From: Capsulimonas sp.
Lineage (GTDB): Bacteria > Armatimonadota > Armatimonadia > Armatimonadales > Capsulimonadaceae
NCBI GenBank assembly: GCA_025963815.1
Contig: JAOQAA010000583.1
Span: forward strand, 1 to 7,726
DNA length: 7,726 bases
Reading direction: 5' to 3'
The position numbers and the translations under genes are program-made. Shown piece by piece: positions 6,277 through 7,726 of this stretch (positions within the stretch are counted from its first letter, which is position 1; the number at the start of each line of letters is the position of its first letter). The notes under the pieces are model-generated. The model searched no databases. It worked only from the letters and a program-made list of their open reading frames with translations, and was not told the DNA's origin.

Positions 6277-7725
6277 TTACGCGGCCTTCGCCACCCCAAT
6301 ATCTTTCAATCCCCCCGGCCGGAACGCCAACCAAATCGTCGTGATCAGCGATAATACGGCGCAGATGAAGATCGCCATTGGCGCGCCGATCTTGTTGGCG
6401 ACCCACCCCGCGAAGAAGCTCCCAATCGGCATCGAGCCAATAAACACCAGTGTGTAGATACTCATGACCCGGCCGCGCAGGTTATCGGGAATGGTGAGCT
6501 GGACAAGGGTGTTGCTCGTCGCGAAACAAACGACGAAGCCGTAGGACACGAGCGCCATCGCCAGGTACGCGATCCACATGGATTTCGTCAGGGCGAAGAC
6601 CACCAGGATCCCGGTCGACATCAGCGCACCCCAAATCAGCATGTTCTTCTGCCGGGCGGGACCGCCGAGAAACGCAACTGTAATCGCGCCCAGCAGCGCG
6701 CCCACGCCCCGGATCGTTTCCATGTATCCAAACGCCTTCACTTGCTCGGCGTCGCCCGCGTGCGGCAGCAAAGTGTAACGGACGAACACCGGAATAAGAA
6801 TGTTGAAGGACAGCGCGAAAGTCGCAAGCGATCCTACCAGCAGCATCAAGTTGCGAATCGTGTGGTTGGACCGGACATAGCGAAACCCTTCGCGCATGTT
6901 CGAAAGAACCTGCGTGACGGAAACCGCGCCTGCCTTTTTGACGCGCGGCGGAAGACGCAGCAGCAAAAGCGCCGCAATCGCCGCCAGGGTCAGAATGGCG
7001 TTGCCGATAAACGCGGCGCCGATGCTGACATGCGCGGCGAGCAGCAGCCCCGCGATCGCCGGCCCAACGGCCCGCGCGCCATTAAAAACGCTGGAGTTCA
7101 GCGCGACGGCGCTGGGCAGATCTTCTTTTCCCACCATCTCCACGATAAACGACTGCCGCGTCGGCATATCGAACGCCGCCGCAATTCCCGAAAGCGCCGC
7201 GAAGAACAGGACGTGCCAGATCTCCACCGTCCCGCGCACGCAAAGCACGCCCAGCGCGAGCGCCGTGAACACAAGCGTTATCTGGGTTGCAAGCAGCATC
7301 TTGCGCTTGTCCACGCGATCCGCCACCACGCCTGCAAACAACGTTAAGAGCAGAATGGGAATGCCGCCCGCGAAGTTTACCCACCCGGAAAACAAGTTCG
7401 CAGCCGCCTCCGCCTGCGGTGTCTGCGCTGCCGGTGCGCCGCCCACAGCCGCGCCGCCATGGCGCAGCATCTCGCGCGCCACCGGGTCCACCAGCAGCAC
7501 GATCAGCCAGCCTTGCGCCAGATTTTGCATCCAGGAGCCAGTGAGGGAGATCAGCTGTCCAAACCAGAAGAACCGAAAATTCCGGTGCTTTAACGCACGG
7601 AACGCTCCGCCCTTCTTCGTGGCTTCGTCCAATACCGGATTGGGAAGCGCGACCGATTCGTCGCCAATAATCTCTGGGTAATCGCTCGCATCATCGTCGA
7701 GTTCGTTAATCTCCTGCGTCGTTCT
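6277..7725 (-). CDS. MFS exporter, EntS/DHA3-like (MFS_3 type), 5' end outside window
   Basis: At least 482 codons. About twelve hydrophobic segments can be seen, the first after the typical FRALKHRNFRFFWFGQ entry. MFS motif A is present in the loop between the second and third segments (GVVADRVDKRK), and DMPTRQSFIVEMV after the fourth segment is typical of this exporter group. Likely role: proton-driven export of a small molecule such as a siderophore or drug. The substrate is unknown. A start at the TTG at 7632 is unconvincing: no Shine-Dalgarno precedes it and the frame stays open to the window edge. That stretch encodes an acidic segment (INELDDDASDYPEIIGDE) with no ATG, GTG or TTG in frame, so the real start is probably further upstream. 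An extra Ala/Gly/Pro-rich loop (about 50-78 counted from that TTG) separates the first two membrane segments. The gene converges on ppa, and its stop is next to the repeat element. Confidence 0.88.
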   Translation of the reverse strand, partial: RTTQEINELDDDASDYPEIIGDESVALPNPVLDEATKKGGAFRALKHRNFRFFWFGQLISLTGSWMQNLAQGWLIVLLVDPVAREMLRHGGAAVGGAPAAQTPQAEAAANLFSGWVNFAGGIPILLLTLFAGVVADRVDKRKMLLATQITLVFTALALGVLCVRGTVEIWHVLFFAALSGIAAAFDMPTRQSFIVEMVGKEDLPSAVALNSSVFNGARAVGPAIAGLLLAAHVSIGAAFIGNAILTLAAIAALLLLRLPPRVKKAGAVSVTQVLSNMREGFRYVRSNHTIRNLMLLVGSLATFALSFNILIPVFVRYTLLPHAGDAEQVKAFGYMETIRGVGALLGAITVAFLGGPARQKNMLIWGALMSTGILVVFALTKSMWIAYLAMALVSYGFVVCFATSNTLVQLTIPDNLRGRVMSIYTLVFIGSMPIGSFFAGWVANKIGAPMAIFICAVLSLITTIWLAFRPGGLKDIGVAKAA

Positions 7726-7726
7726 A

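Noticed and set aside
6116..6279. ATTA on both sides of the repeat element as a target-site duplication
   Set aside because: The left copy (6116-6119) is not adjacent to the element end at 6124, and a 4-base match is easily due to chance.
7630..7632. TTG as the MFS start codon
   Set aside because: No Shine-Dalgarno precedes it, and the reading frame continues without a stop to the window edge.
6896..7681. Open plus-strand frame of 261 codons opposite the MFS gene
   Set aside because: Ala/Ser/Thr/Pro-rich composition without a recognisable domain. The minus strand encodes a clear membrane transporter there.

Overview
This is a 7.7 kb stretch of high-GC bacterial chromosome (roughly 60% GC by eye). 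It holds five protein genes, two of them cut by the window edges, and one structured intergenic repeat. No RNA gene, CRISPR array, transposase or phage gene is visible. The gene types (a multidomain family 38 glycosidase, a HupE/UreJ-type membrane protein, an Fe-S APS reductase, TTG starts) fit a polysaccharide-degrading, probably diderm, soil or biofilm bacterium such as Acidobacteriota or Armatimonadota. That placement is a low-confidence inference from general gene style.

Plus strand, 2-4768: the 3' part of a large alpha-mannosidase-like GH38 protein is followed after only 3 bases by a HupE/UreJ-type protein. The mannosidase has several accessory domains: a post-GH38 beta-rich region, a chitobiase-C-like domain, an Ig-like domain and a LamG-like lectin domain. 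The HupE protein has a long Pro/Ala/Lys/Thr-rich linker between its exported N-terminal domain and its membrane domain. The two are probably co-transcribed.

Plus strand, 4769-6120: a 96-base leader precedes cysH (Fe-S type APS reductase) and ppa (family I inorganic pyrophosphatase), which are 17 bases apart. ATP sulfurylase makes APS and PPi. CysH consumes the APS and Ppa consumes the PPi, so the pair pulls sulfate activation forward from both sides. The leader contains a perfect TATAAT, a TTTCATGAAA palindrome whose core recurs over the cysH start codon, a perfect 12-bp hairpin, and a possible 27-codon ORF with two Cys codons near its end. These are the main candidates for undescribed regulation here.

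Intergenic 6121-6276: almost the whole gap between convergent ppa and an MFS exporter gene is one inverted-repeat element of about 152 bp. It can fold as a cloverleaf, with a closing stem of 17 positions and three hairpins, and its two arms differ by a stem-preserving pair of substitutions. It looks like a MITE/REP-type repeat that also supplies a terminator for ppa.

Minus strand, 7725-6277: an MFS exporter of the EntS/DHA3-like class. Its reading frame stays open to the window edge and carries an acidic N-terminal extension, so its start lies outside the window.
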